Assembly (NCBI RefSeq): GCF_014192015.1
Contig: NZ_JACHXJ010000001.1
Location: 1,736,001-1,800,000, forward strand
Origin: Paenibacillus rhizosphaerae
GTDB taxonomy: Bacteria > Bacillota > Bacilli > Paenibacillales > Paenibacillaceae
DNA length: 64,000 nucleotides
Direction: 5' to 3'
Part shown: positions 15,950 through 24,922 of the stretch, piece by piece
Numbering within the stretch: the first letter of the stretch is position 1
How the letters are laid out: each line of letters opens with the position of its first letter
Translations under genes and position numbers: made by a program
Notes under the pieces: generated by a model
Seen by the model: only the letters and a program-made list of their open reading frames with translations
Told to the model about the DNA's origin: nothing
Database searches by the model: none

Positions 15950-18265
15950 ATGCAATCCATTCCCGATGACGAAATGATCGTCTTAAAAGACATGGAAGCT
16001 CTGTATCTGGGTAATCTCGGCACAGTCGAATTCGATATCAGCCTGCCCAAGGAGGGGAAGTACGGATCGCAGATCTCCTGGCAGTCGGGAGACAGCCGGT
16101 TCATCAAGGATGACGGCAAAGTAGCACGTCCCAAATACGGTCTCGGCACGAGAACCGTTCCGCTTATTGCGACGTTCCGCTATGGCGAATGCGTAAAGGA
16201 ACAAGTGTACAACGTGACCATTTTGGAAGAAGAAAACAACATCAAGGTCTCCCGGATTTATCCCGTATCCCTGAGGGCTGAACTCGGTAAGAAGGTATAT
16301 TTGCCTTCCGTGGCGGTGGTTGAAACCGATGAACAGGAGGTCATTACCCATGCCGTGGATTGGGAAGGCGGGGAAGAACGCATATTTCAAGAAACCGGAT
16401 CCGCAGCCGTTCGGGGTGTTCTCAGAGATACGGAAATTCCGGTCAGTGCGGAAATTTTAGTTCAAGCCAAAGTTGAGCAGGAAAAGATGGATCCGCTTCC
16501 CGCTGTAAAAAGTTTTTCTCCAATCGCAGTCCGGCTAGGCGCCGAAACAGCCTTTCAGGCCGCCCAAAACCGAAGCTTGGCATTTCTGAAATCCGTCAAT
16601 GACGATCAGATGCTGTATAATTTCCGGGCTGCTTCCGGGTTGGATACGAAGGGGGCCCCGGAAATGCTCGGCTGGGATTCGCCGGATTGTTTGCTCAGAG
16701 GACATACGACGGGGCACTACCTGTCCGCCCTGGCACTTGGCTATGCGGCAACAGGGGATGAAGACATCAAGAAAAAGGCGGATTATATGATCGCCTCGTT
16801 AGAGGAATGCCAGCAGGCTTTTTTCACAAAACCCGGTTATCATGAGGGATTCCTGAGCGGTTACTCCGAGGAGCAATTTGACCGCTTGGAATCATTTACG
16901 AGATATCCGGAAATCTGGGCGCCTTATTATACGCTGCATAAAATCCTCGCCGGATTGCTTGACGTGCATCGCGTTCTCGGCAGTGACACCGCACTCAGGA
17001 TCGCCGACCGCCTCGGCGACTGGGTATACCACCGATTAGGCAGGCTGCCCAACCACGTGTTGAAAACGATGTGGAGCATGTATATCGCCGGCGAGTTCGG
17101 CGGCATGAACGATTCGCTTGCGGAGCTGTACCAATTGACGCGAAAACCCAGCCATCTGGCGGCGGCAAAATGGTTTGACAATGACCGGCTGTTCGTTCCG
17201 ATGCAGGAGCACATCGATGCTCTCGGCGGGCTTCACGCCAATCAGCATATTCCGCAGGTCATCGGTGCTCTGAACATCTTCCGGGCTACCGGCGAGAAAA
17301 AATATTATGAGATCGCCCGTTTCTTTTGGCAGGCTGTGACGAACGCACACATCTATTCGATCGGAGGAACGGGAGAAGGCGAAATGTTTCGGCAGGCGGG
17401 CAGGATTGCGGAATACCTCAGCGACAAAACCGCCGAAACCTGCGCCTCCTATAATATGTTAAAGCTGACGAAGGCATTGTTCGGTTATGATCCAACAACT
17501 CCATACATGGATTATTACGAACGGACGATGTTTAATCATATCCTGGCTTCGGGCGACAGCAAACCAACGGGAGGAAGCACGTACTTCATGCCGCTCGGTC
17601 CGGGAGGCAGAAAGTCATATGATTCATCCAGCAACACCTGCTGCCATGGCACCGGCTTGGAAAACCATTTTAAGTACCCGGAAGCGATCTATTTTTACGA
17701 TGATCAGTCGCTGTTCGTCAATCTCTTTGTGTCCTCCAATTTGCATTGGGCGGAGAAGGGGATCACCATAGCACTTTCTGCGCAGAAGGATGAACCAGGG
17801 GAGGTTACACTGCGGTTACAGGGAAATGGACAGTTTATTCTGAAAATCCGCCGACCTTACTGGAGCCCGGAAGGCGGCAACGTGGAGATCAACGGCCGGC
17901 AGGTCGATTCTATGCCGGGGCCAGACGGTTATTGGTCCATGGACCGGGATTGGAAGGACGGCGATGTAATTCGTTTGAAGCTCGACTGCCGAATTCGCCT
18001 GGAATCGGCTCCTGACCGCAAAGATTGCGTATCGCTTGCTTACGGGCCGTATATTTTGGCTGCGTTGTCAGACTCGAAAGAGTACCTGCGGCTTCCGCTT
18101 CAGGAAGGAGATTTGGACAGCCAATTCGTAAAGGAAGGCGGACCGCAGGGTCTCCAATTCCGCTATAAAAAGAATGATTTGACGTTTCTTCCTCTTGCCG
18201 ACGTAGAAGAGGAGAGCTATCACGTTTACTTCTTGACCGAAGGTACAACGATTGATCAGCGATAA
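15950..18265 (+). CDS. GH127-family (DUF1680) beta-L-arabinofuranosidase-like enzyme, cytoplasmic
   Basis: This 771-residue protein has no signal peptide. Residues about 10-95 look like an atrophied bacterial Ig-like domain (SWQSGDSRFI, GKVARPKYGLGTRTV). The GH127 catalytic region runs from about residue 190 to 720. The zinc/nucleophile set known from the Bifidobacterium HypBA1 enzyme is present: E496 and C498 in AETCASYNMLKL, and C564-C565 in NTCCHGTGLENH. HypBA1 releases L-arabinose from beta-arabinofuranosyl-hydroxyproline. As last gene of a hydroxyproline operon, this enzyme probably deglycosylates imported arabinosyl-hydroxyproline. AAGGAGGG precedes the ATG. DUF1680 proteins vary in substrate, so the exact sugar is not proven. 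Confidence 0.85.
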   Translation: MQSIPDDEMIVLKDMEALYLGNLGTVEFDISLPKEGKYGSQISWQSGDSRFIKDDGKVARPKYGLGTRTVPLIATFRYGECVKEQVYNVTILEEENNIKVSRIYPVSLRAELGKKVYLPSVAVVETDEQEVITHAVDWEGGEERIFQETGSAAVRGVLRDTEIPVSAEILVQAKVEQEKMDPLPAVKSFSPIAVRLGAETAFQAAQNRSLAFLKSVNDDQMLYNFRAASGLDTKGAPEMLGWDSPDCLLRGHTTGHYLSALALGYAATGDEDIKKKADYMIASLEECQQAFFTKPGYHEGFLSGYSEEQFDRLESFTRYPEIWAPYYTLHKILAGLLDVHRVLGSDTALRIADRLGDWVYHRLGRLPNHVLKTMWSMYIAGEFGGMNDSLAELYQLTRKPSHLAAAKWFDNDRLFVPMQEHIDALGGLHANQHIPQVIGALNIFRATGEKKYYEIARFFWQAVTNAHIYSIGGTGEGEMFRQAGRIAEYLSDKTAETCASYNMLKLTKALFGYDPTTPYMDYYERTMFNHILASGDSKPTGGSTYFMPLGPGGRKSYDSSSNTCCHGTGLENHFKYPEAIYFYDDQSLFVNLFVSSNLHWAEKGITIALSAQKDEPGEVTLRLQGNGQFILKIRRPYWSPEGGNVEINGRQVDSMPGPDGYWSMDRDWKDGDVIRLKLDCRIRLESAPDRKDCVSLAYGPYILAALSDSKEYLRLPLQEGDLDSQFVKEGGPQGLQFRYKKNDLTFLPLADVEEESYHVYFLTEGTTIDQR

Positions 18266-18329
18266 ACCAACGTGCGGGAAGTCCTATACGGGAATTATTC
18301 TCTGCCTAATCCAATCAGATTAAAGCCTT

Positions 18330-18364
18330 AACGCCGTCGGTAGTATACCGGCGGCGTTACATTT
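18330..18364. terminator. Intrinsic terminator after GH127 gene
   Basis: An 11-base-pair stem (AACGCCGTCGG with CCGGCGGCGTT, one wobble pair) has a 7-base loop. It ends the hydroxyproline/GH127 operon and lies just before the convergent MFS gene, so it may serve both strands. Confidence 0.75.
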
Positions 18365-18370
18365 TCCATC

Positions 18371-19651
18371 CTATAGGTCAATGTCTGAATCTAAGCGACG
18401 AACCTGGCGTGAGGATAGCGTCCACATTGCTCCGAGGAGGAGCAGAATGCCACTTACGACAAAGATCACCCCAATCCAAGTCGCATCGCCTGAACCGATA
18501 AAGCATCTAAGCCAAGGGGGCAGCTTCGCCTCCGGGAAGAGAGTTTCAAGCCATTGATCAGCCAGCGGCCCGGTAATGAGGAATGATAGAGGTGCCGTGA
18601 CAGCACATAACTGGCCATATGCGGCAAATACTCGTCCTTGAAGGGAAAGGGGCGTTTTTCGCTGCAAAATGGAGTAAAACAAAGCCCCTGTCATCGCCAG
18701 TGGCAGCATAAGCAGAAACACCGCGGCTCCCAGCATGATGACATGCCTGCTCGTTCCGAGCATAACAAACATCAAGGCAGTAAGGATTGAGCCGGCGAAG
18801 ATGAACCTGATTTTATGCGGAAAATGTCCCCACCATACGGCAGCAGCCGCACCGGCCAAGGCACCGGCATTCATTGCTCCGAGCAGAAAGGTGAGGTTGC
18901 CGCTCCCCGTACGCTGCAAGAAAAAAGGGATGGCCAGCTCAAGCGGCCCGTTCAAAACAAAATTCCACCATCCAAAATACAAAAGCAGATGGAGCAGGGG
19001 TTTGTTTGTCCACAAGAACCTGAAACCCTGGACGGAATCGTTCCACATGCGTGGTTTTTCCAACTGTCTCTCTTCATGCTTCATCTCAGGCATAGGGAGT
19101 AAAGTGACAACGCCGGTTCCAACCAGGAAGGTAAGCAGATCTACGGTCAATATGATGCTAATACCGTATGGTTCGTAGAGTACACCTGTCAATGAAGGGG
19201 CGATCACCCCTGCAAGCGGAAAGAGCAGCTCTTTTAGGGCATTCATCCGATCCAATTCCTCATCCCTTACCATAAGCGGAATTATGGCGGAGGTCGCCGA
19301 ACTCTGCAGCGCCACAAACAATCCTTGCACGGCGGCAATGCCGTAGACCGGCCACAGCGTGGAAGGTATGTTAATCAGACATATCACTAGCAGCAGCGTA
19401 CAGACCGCCTGGCCCGTATCTCCGGCGATAATGGCCGTTTTGCGCTTCCAGCGGTCAGCGGCAATGCCGATCCAGCCGCCCAAGAACAAGAGAGGAAGCT
19501 CATTGAAAAGTGCCAGCAGCAGCAGGGGAGTCGATTGACCCGTTTCATGAAATAACTTTAATCCGATCGCGATGGAGGTCATGCGGCTTCCCAACATGGA
19601 AAAACCCTGCAAACCAAAAAAAACGTACGGTATCGCTTTAGAAGGGTACAT
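18371..19651 (-). CDS. MFS transporter
   Basis: This 426-residue major facilitator superfamily protein has about twelve hydrophobic segments and the motif-A-like loop GGWIGIAADRWKRKTAI between helices 2 and 3. A central cytoplasmic stretch rich in charged residues (EMKHEERQLEKPR) separates the two halves. Its general look is that of proton-driven drug or metabolite exporters of the EntS/MefA type. The start at 19651 follows AAGGAGAATAACT on the minus strand; the longer frame to 19705 lacks a ribosome site. It is convergent with the GH127 gene and stands alone; the substrate is unknown. Confidence 0.85.
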   Translation of the reverse strand: MYPSKAIPYVFFGLQGFSMLGSRMTSIAIGLKLFHETGQSTPLLLLALFNELPLLFLGGWIGIAADRWKRKTAIIAGDTGQAVCTLLLVICLINIPSTLWPVYGIAAVQGLFVALQSSATSAIIPLMVRDEELDRMNALKELLFPLAGVIAPSLTGVLYEPYGISIILTVDLLTFLVGTGVVTLLPMPEMKHEERQLEKPRMWNDSVQGFRFLWTNKPLLHLLLYFGWWNFVLNGPLELAIPFFLQRTGSGNLTFLLGAMNAGALAGAAAAVWWGHFPHKIRFIFAGSILTALMFVMLGTSRHVIMLGAAVFLLMLPLAMTGALFYSILQRKTPLSLQGRVFAAYGQLCAVTAPLSFLITGPLADQWLETLFPEAKLPPWLRCFIGSGDATWIGVIFVVSGILLLLGAMWTLSSRQVRRLDSDIDL

Positions 19652-19783
19652 AGTTATTCTCCTTTTATGGCAGCAAAAAAAACTCCCATGGAACTGCAGA
19701 TCCACGGAAGCATGTAACTTCGATACTGAGGACGCGCTAAAGGGCGGCTGCCTTCGGCCGAAGTGCTGCTTTGTTGTTCTGAT

Positions 19784-19898
19784 GTTCTGAAGTGGGAAGC
19801 AGGAAAAAGGCGCAGCGAATCAAAGCTCTGCTGATTGGCAGAACGTCAAAGATGGCGATTTCCTGCTTTCGTATGCAATTATGCCTGCACTTCAGAAC
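19784..19898. repeat. Nested inverted-repeat element in a 350-base non-coding gap
   Basis: The gap 19652-20004 has no convincing gene. It contains an outer inverted repeat (GTTCTGAAGTG at 19784-19794 with CACTTCAGAAC at 19888-19898), an inner one (AAGCAGGAAA at 19797-19806 with TTTCCTGCTT at 19859-19868), and a small hairpin (TCTGC/GCAGA at 19827-19842). All arms are perfect. It could be a structured RNA, a MITE-like relic or an operator region for the MFS gene. Nothing identifies which. Confidence 0.55.
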
Positions 19899-20004
19899 GG
19901 CCAGTGAGGAGCATATCTTGTCGATTCCCCTTTTATTTCCGATTTTTAGTGTTTACATTCTAACACGCTGGATTTCTATAGACAATATGACTTATCAGTT
20001 CGAC

Positions 20005-20880
20005 TCATTCATTGCCCGTCCGAAGAACTTTTATGACCGCAGCAAGCTCTTCGTTTTCGTATCCGGCTTGTATCGCCTTTTCGTATATTCCCTTGGCGAA
20101 ATTGGGGAAATCCGGATTGATCCTTGCTTCGCGTGCCTGCTTCACCCATAACTCTGCCGTTGACATGCAGGTTTTGACCGAGCTTTGGGGCTGATCATAA
20201 GTCTCCGACTGAATCACTTCTCCTTCATGCTTGATCATTTGCCCGAAAACAGGGGAGATGTCGGCAATCATAGAACCAAACGCATCGATCCGGTGGCCTT
20301 CGGATTCAAGAATGCGGGCGCCGTGAAAGAAGCCGAACATCGAGCCGAACATCGTGGAAAGGGCGGCCAAATCCCATGCAGAGGCGGATCCAACCGATTC
20401 GCCCAGATATATCAGATTTCCGGCTAAAATTCTAAGAACCGGCTCACTCCGCTGGTATGTGCTTTCCGAACCTGACAGAAATAAAGGTGTATCAGGCAGT
20501 CCTATCTGATGGGGTGTTGCCATAATGGCACCATCCAGATAATCGGCACCCTGCTCATGAGCCCACGCCTCGCTGTTCCTTGCGTCTTGAGGAGTCCCTG
20601 TGCTGAGCTCCACCAATAACTTACCGTCCATTCTAGCGGCGACATCCTCTGATCCCAAAATTCTCCGCGAAATCTCATAGGATGCCACGCATACGATAAC
20701 GATTGGGCTGGCATTCACAGCAAGTGCGGCTTTGGGTTCAAAAACCGCTCCTTCTTCAACCAGTGCCCTTGCCTTCTCGCGTGTCCGGTTCCAGACCGTC
20801 ACCTTCTTGCCGCTACGCAGTAAGGTCAGGGCTAACGCTGAACCCATAGGACCCGCCCCAATAACCGTTATATCACTCAT
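20005..20880 (-). CDS. NAD(P)-dependent oxidoreductase, imine-reductase-like
   Basis: This 291-residue protein has an N-terminal Rossmann domain (VIGAGPMGSALALTLLRSGK, then the NADP-favouring NRTREKA). Its helical C-terminal domain resembles imine reductases/reductive aminases rather than 6-phosphogluconate dehydrogenases (GSASAWDLAALSTMFG). The start at 20880 has GGGAGGAATC upstream. A LysR regulator is transcribed divergently from 21035 and probably controls it. Cyclic imines or beta-hydroxy acids are possible substrates; none can be assigned. Confidence 0.82.
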   Translation of the reverse strand: MSDITVIGAGPMGSALALTLLRSGKKVTVWNRTREKARALVEEGAVFEPKAALAVNASPIVIVCVASYEISRRILGSEDVAARMDGKLLVELSTGTPQDARNSEAWAHEQGADYLDGAIMATPHQIGLPDTPLFLSGSESTYQRSEPVLRILAGNLIYLGESVGSASAWDLAALSTMFGSMFGFFHGARILESEGHRIDAFGSMIADISPVFGQMIKHEGEVIQSETYDQPQSSVKTCMSTAELWVKQAREARINPDFPNFAKGIYEKAIQAGYENEELAAVIKVLRTGNE

Positions 20881-20947
20881 GTTTTTTGATTCCTCCCCGT
20901 GTATTCTGCCGTAGTTTCGCGTTTGGTAACGTCCCTCGGCAATATCA

Positions 20948-21003
20948 TTGTAAGGCAGGATCGACATGGCGTATAATGATTGAAAATCATGCAAGCATCA
21001 TTA
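20948..21003 (+). promoter_or_regulatory. Divergent LysR promoter/operator region
   Basis: TTGTAA (20948-20953), an 18-base spacer and TATAAT (20972-20977) make a plausible promoter for the LysR gene. Overlapping it are inverted repeats ATGATT-GAA-AATCAT (20976-20990) and TAATGAT...ATCATTA (20974-20980 and 20997-21003). They suit binding of the LysR protein itself. Confidence 0.5.
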
Positions 21004-21034
21004 TTATTGATATTGAAATGAGGTTTCGTCGTAA

Positions 21035-21892
21035 ATGGAGCTATCGGATCTGAAGGTGTTTCTGGCCATCGCAGAAGAACGGAACATTTCCCGGGCTGCC
21101 GAACGATTGGGCTATGTACAATCGAATGTGACGGCAAGAATTCGCAAGTTGGAAGAAGAGCTAGGTCTTCCCTTATTTTACAGACATCCTAAAGGTGTAA
21201 CGTTGACCGATAAAGGAGTGACCTTCAGTGAATATGCGAAGAGCATTCTGAATTTGTCGGAAGAAGCGGTGCAAGTCGTTAAAGAAACGGAATTTCCTAG
21301 CGGACCGCTTACGATCGGCGTGGTGGACAGCGTAACTTGTCTGGATTTCATGGATACACTAGCCGAATTTCAACGTCGGTATCCCGATGTTTCGCTGTCC
21401 ATTTGGTCCGGGACGTCACCGGATCTTCTGACGAAAGTGCTGGAACATCAATTGGATGGGGCGTTCGTTATCGGCGAATTTGCCTCTCCGCATCTGGTTT
21501 CTGAACATATCCAGCGCGAAGAATTAACGTTGGTAACCCCGCCAAATATGAACGGATTCCCGGATTTGTCACAGACGAGATGGGCCGTATCACCGGCAGG
21601 CTGTCCATTCAGGCGGGCATTGGAAGCCTGGCTGCGGAGCGAGGGGGTTTCTTTTGATAACATCATCGAATTCAGCTCGCTGGAGACGCTGATCGGGTGC
21701 GTACGCTCCGGACTTGCTTCCACGCTGCTGCCGGCTTCCGTCTTAGCAGCGGACTATTCAGCATTTGGGGCATTCCCGATTCCGGAACAGTACAGGTATA
21801 CGCAGACCTGTCTTATCCGCCGAAAAGATCGTTATTCCAGCAAGGCGTTCGTTGCATTCTCCAAATTGATACTCGATTCCATGGCTGTGTAA
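21035..21892 (+). CDS. LysR-family transcriptional regulator
   Basis: This 285-residue protein has the canonical N-terminal winged HTH (ELSDLKVFLAIAEERNISRA, then QSNVTARIRKLEEELGLPLF) and a type-2 periplasmic-binding-like effector domain from about residue 88. It is divergent from the imine-reductase-like gene, the usual arrangement for LysR and its target. A hairpin terminator follows. The effector cannot be predicted. Confidence 0.92.
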   Translation: MELSDLKVFLAIAEERNISRAAERLGYVQSNVTARIRKLEEELGLPLFYRHPKGVTLTDKGVTFSEYAKSILNLSEEAVQVVKETEFPSGPLTIGVVDSVTCLDFMDTLAEFQRRYPDVSLSIWSGTSPDLLTKVLEHQLDGAFVIGEFASPHLVSEHIQREELTLVTPPNMNGFPDLSQTRWAVSPAGCPFRRALEAWLRSEGVSFDNIIEFSSLETLIGCVRSGLASTLLPASVLAADYSAFGAFPIPEQYRYTQTCLIRRKDRYSSKAFVAFSKLILDSMAV

Positions 21893-21946
21893 TGATGAAG
21901 TGGAAGAAATCAGACAGCGAGCTTAATAGGAGGTACACACGAAGAG

Positions 21947-21969
21947 CCGCCAGTCAGGCGGTTTTTTTT
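21947..21969 (+). terminator. Intrinsic terminator of LysR gene
   Basis: The stem CCGCC/GGCGG has the 5-base loop AGTCA and is followed by eight T. Confidence 0.8.
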
Positions 21970-21996
21970 GCTGTTTGGATGCGTGTCTGGTTTGCA

Positions 21997-22503
21997 TCAG
22001 GAAACCGCCGGCAGATGCTTTTCCAGCAGCATCACCAATTGCTTAACCATCTCTTCTGGCGGATACGGCATCGAATGTACGATCCACCACTCTACCAGAC
22101 CTGTGATTGCTGCCGCCACGAATTGTACCGTGATCTCCCGATTCACTCCTTGCGGAAGGCCGTAAATTTGGACCTGTTCCTCGATACCCCTAATGATGAA
22201 CGCCATCATTAGGCCTCTGAACGCGTGGGTTCCTCTTCTTGTCAACAACGTTTCGTAGATGTGCGCATGCCGTTCCAAATATTCAAACGTTTCAAGCAGC
22301 GGCCCATCGGAAGCAAACAAGGTTGTGTCTTTTCCAGGATTGCAGGTCTCGTACAATTGCTTCAAGTAGCTGTCGATACACTGATCCGCCGGTAGAACAA
22401 CGAGTCTGCTAACCAACATCCGCAGCCCATCAATTGGCCGAATGGGAGAATGAGCAATCGGTGAGAAACGTGCTTCGGGGATCACGGATATAATGTATTT
22501 CAT
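21997..22503 (-). pseudogene. TetR-family regulator remnant lacking its HTH
   Basis: The minus strand encodes a stretch (about residues 55-209 of the open frame) matching the C-terminal ligand domain of TetR regulators of the TetR_C_8 type, for example LLETFEYLERHAHIYETLL and VAAAITGLVEWWIVHSMPYP. A TetR protein needs about 50 more N-terminal residues for its DNA-binding helices. Here that space is occupied by the promoter and start of the RibD-like gene on the other strand. No reading frame upstream encodes an HTH, and no ribosome site precedes any start. It is probably a truncated relic; the exact left break is unclear. Confidence 0.65.
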
Positions 22504-22534
22504 TACAACGCTTTTAAAGGAGGTTGTTCTTGAA

Positions 22535-23098
22535 ATGGGTGAAATCATTCTAACCATGCAAGTCTCACTGGATGGCATTGTGTCGGACGAGCATCTATGG
22601 ATGACCCTGAGCGAGGAAATTCTCAAAGATTATTTGGACTATTATCAGACAGTCGATACGATCATCGTCGGCAGAAACTCGTACGCCTCATTAGCCGAAT
22701 ACTGGCAGCAGGCAGAAAACTCATCCGATGCCTTGGAGCAGGCCATTGCCAAAAAGATGAATGACATCCCTAAGCTGGTGGTCACGCACTCCGATGTAGA
22801 ATTAACCTGGAGAAACTCGGAATTATTGCTGGTGAAGGACGAGCACTCTCTTGCTGATGAACTCCAAGCCCGTAAAAAAGCCGTGCAGCGAATTTCGGTG
22901 GAGAGCGGCGTGAAGACGTGGCAAACCTTTATTGAACACGGGCTTTACGACAATTTGTGGCTGCTGGTTCATCCGGTCGTCGCATCCCATGGCGAGCATT
23001 TATTCGCGCTGGCCGGACAGCAGCAATCGCTGAAGTTGACTCAAACCAAAATCTATTCCAACGGTGTCGTTGGACTGATGTACAAAATCGGTACATAA
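22535..23098 (+). CDS. Dihydrofolate reductase/RibD C-terminal family protein
   Basis: This 187-residue protein of the RibD_C fold opens with IILTMQVSLDGIVSDE and carries YQTVDTIIVGRNSYASLAEYW, where a NADPH-binding enzyme of this family holds cofactor and substrate. Such stand-alone proteins are common in Bacillales and Actinobacteria and are often called YyaP/YwjB-like; their reactions are mostly unknown. ATG 22535 follows AAAGGAGG; an upstream frame from 22493 is rejected for lack of a ribosome site. A hairpin follows the stop. Confidence 0.85.
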   Translation: MGEIILTMQVSLDGIVSDEHLWMTLSEEILKDYLDYYQTVDTIIVGRNSYASLAEYWQQAENSSDALEQAIAKKMNDIPKLVVTHSDVELTWRNSELLLVKDEHSLADELQARKKAVQRISVESGVKTWQTFIEHGLYDNLWLLVHPVVASHGEHLFALAGQQQSLKLTQTKIYSNGVVGLMYKIGT

Positions 23099-23125
23099 AA
23101 CGGGCTTCGGTTAAAATACAAGACA

Positions 23126-23164
23126 ACGCCGGTTCTGCTTAGTGCAGGATGGGCGTAATTTTTA
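23126..23164 (+). terminator. Probable intrinsic terminator
   Basis: A two-part stem (ACGCC/GGCGT enclosing CTGC/GCAG) is followed by a weak T-rich tail (TAATTTTTA). Confidence 0.55.
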
Positions 23165-23289
23165 CTGTCCGGCTTAGCGAATTAATCTTTAGTTCTTGTT
23201 GATTCCATCTTTATCTGATCTTGATATAGCTCCTTTATGCTGTCTTACGAACAGAGATAAAAGTACAGATCATAAGGAGGTTCTTCATC

Positions 23290-23973
23290 ATGAAGAAAAA
23301 AATGGGGTTCATTCTGCTGTCCGGAGCGATGGCTTGTTCCATCTCGGCTTGTAATAACTCAGGAGGTGAGAATGGCAACTCCGTTTCAACGGATACACCG
23401 CAATCAGTGACTCAGGAAACGGACGAAGGAGCAAATTCTGCACCGTCGGCGTTTGCCTCCAGCATGTTCGCCGGGGATTCGTTTGTAGAAAAGATCGCTA
23501 AATGGGTGGACAAAAGTCAAACCATCGCCAATGCGGGAGCAACCGCTCAATTTGCCATTGAAGACGTGGATCAAATCGCCGCAAAGCAGCCGCATCATGT
23601 GTTCATCATGCTTGGATCCAATGACCGGCTTATGCCGGTTGACGATCCTATCGCCAATTCGATGAACCATTATGCCAAGCTGATCGAGGAAATCCGGAAG
23701 TCCGTACCGAAAGTGAACATCCACGTCCTATCGGTTACGCCGGTGACGGACAAAGTAATAAAAGAAGAACCGCGATACAAACAAATTCCAGACTATAACC
23801 GTTCGCTGAAACAGATGGCCGATAATGAAACAGTGGACTATATCGACTTGTCGTCCATTTTCCAGACGGGTTCGGATCTTCATGTCGAGGATGGCGTTCA
23901 CTTCAAAGATGAGTTTTATCCTCTGTTTCTTAAAAAAGCGGAAAGCCATCTGAATATGACAAGTCATGAATAA
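23290..23973 (+). CDS. SGNH/GDSL-hydrolase lipoprotein
   Basis: This 227-residue protein has a lipoprotein signal ending ISAC (lipidated Cys21), a Ser/Thr/Gly-rich tether, and an SGNH hydrolase domain. Block I is GDSF (catalytic Ser64), the block II glycine is in NAGATAQ, block III is GSND (Asn111), and block V is DGVHF (Asp201, His204). It should be a membrane-anchored esterase or acyltransferase partner on the outer face. AAGGAGG precedes the ATG. The next gene, an OafA-type acyltransferase, starts inside its last codons, so the pair once formed one cell-envelope O-acylation module. That partner is now broken. Confidence 0.88.
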   Translation: MKKKMGFILLSGAMACSISACNNSGGENGNSVSTDTPQSVTQETDEGANSAPSAFASSMFAGDSFVEKIAKWVDKSQTIANAGATAQFAIEDVDQIAAKQPHHVFIMLGSNDRLMPVDDPIANSMNHYAKLIEEIRKSVPKVNIHVLSVTPVTDKVIKEEPRYKQIPDYNRSLKQMADNETVDYIDLSSIFQTGSDLHVEDGVHFKDEFYPLFLKKAESHLNMTSHE

Positions 23974-24844
23974 TCCGGGACAAGCTCGCTATATCCCCGG
24001 TCTAGATGGGATCAGGGCGCTGGCTGTATGCGCAGTCATTGCTTACCATCTGAATTTGGGATGGTTTCCCGGCGGATTTTTGGGTGTCGGCATGTTCTTT
24101 GTTTTATCGGGGTATTTGATTACGGATCTGCTCATCCGGCAGTGGGAAGGAACCGGGCGGATCGACTTGCGGGATTTTTGGATCCGGCGCGCCTGGAGGC
24201 TGCTTCCTCCCTGTGCTCCGTATTGCTCATCGTGATCGTCTGGCTCGCCGTGTTTCACACCTCGCGTTTGGCCGATTTGTGGGGCGATACTGCAGCGTCC
24301 TTGCTGTATGTAACCAATTGGTGGTTTATCGTTAACGATACGGCTTACTTTTCGCGATTCGGTACGGCTTCGCCGCTCATGCATTTCTGGTCTTTAGCCA
24401 TTGAAGAGCAGTTTTATCTGGTCTGGCCGGGTTTGCTCATGCTGGGGCTCCGCTTCATTACCAACCGCAAGATTATGTTGGCGCTGGTCCTTATGGGCGC
24501 TTTGGCTTCAGCCTTGGCCATGTTCTTCCTCTACGTATCGGGGCTGCTGGATACGAGCCGGGTGTATTATGGAACCGACACGCGTGCGTTCTCGCTGTTG
24601 ATGGGAGCCGGACTTGCTCTGTGCCGGCCCGCAGGTAATCCGGCCATCGAGGAGAGGGGGAGACCTGGCATTTCGACAATCGCAACGGATGTCATAGGAT
24701 TTGCCGGACTGGCCGTTCTAATTTGGATGATCTGCGGGACCCGCCGTTCTGGTCATCGCAGCGATATCCTGGAAGTACCTTGAGAGACCTTTTCGCTATG
24801 GCTATAGCGAAAAGGAGGGAATTCAGACAAACGCTTTTCCATGA
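23966..24844 (+). pseudogene. OafA/YrhL-type membrane acyltransferase, frameshifted and internally deleted
   Basis: The N-terminus is classical ([44 protein letters not shown]). The frame breaks near 24205, where the next membrane helix ([16 protein letters not shown]) continues in another frame up to about 24740. There the protein jumps to its C-terminal end (AVLVIAAISWKYLERPFRYG) in a third register, missing roughly 100 residues or more and several helices. So there are at least two lesions. In intact form it would move acyl groups across the membrane onto cell-wall glycans together with the SGNH lipoprotein. Confidence 0.85.
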
Positions 24845-24922
24845 AATCCTAGAGTTTTTAGGTTGCAAAACAACGACCCTGCTATAACACATTCGGTTTT
24901 TTTAGGACCGGCCGCAGCAAGG

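Noticed and set aside
19792..20151. Plus-strand 119-residue open frame in and beyond the 19.7-20.0 kb gap
   Set aside because: Its second half is antisense to the imine-reductase-like gene, it has no ribosome site and no recognisable domain.
20005..20880. Imine-reductase-like enzyme as the pyrroline-carboxylate reductase of hydroxyproline breakdown
   Set aside because: It is on the opposite strand, has its own LysR regulator, and belongs to a different family from known pyrroline-2-carboxylate reductases.
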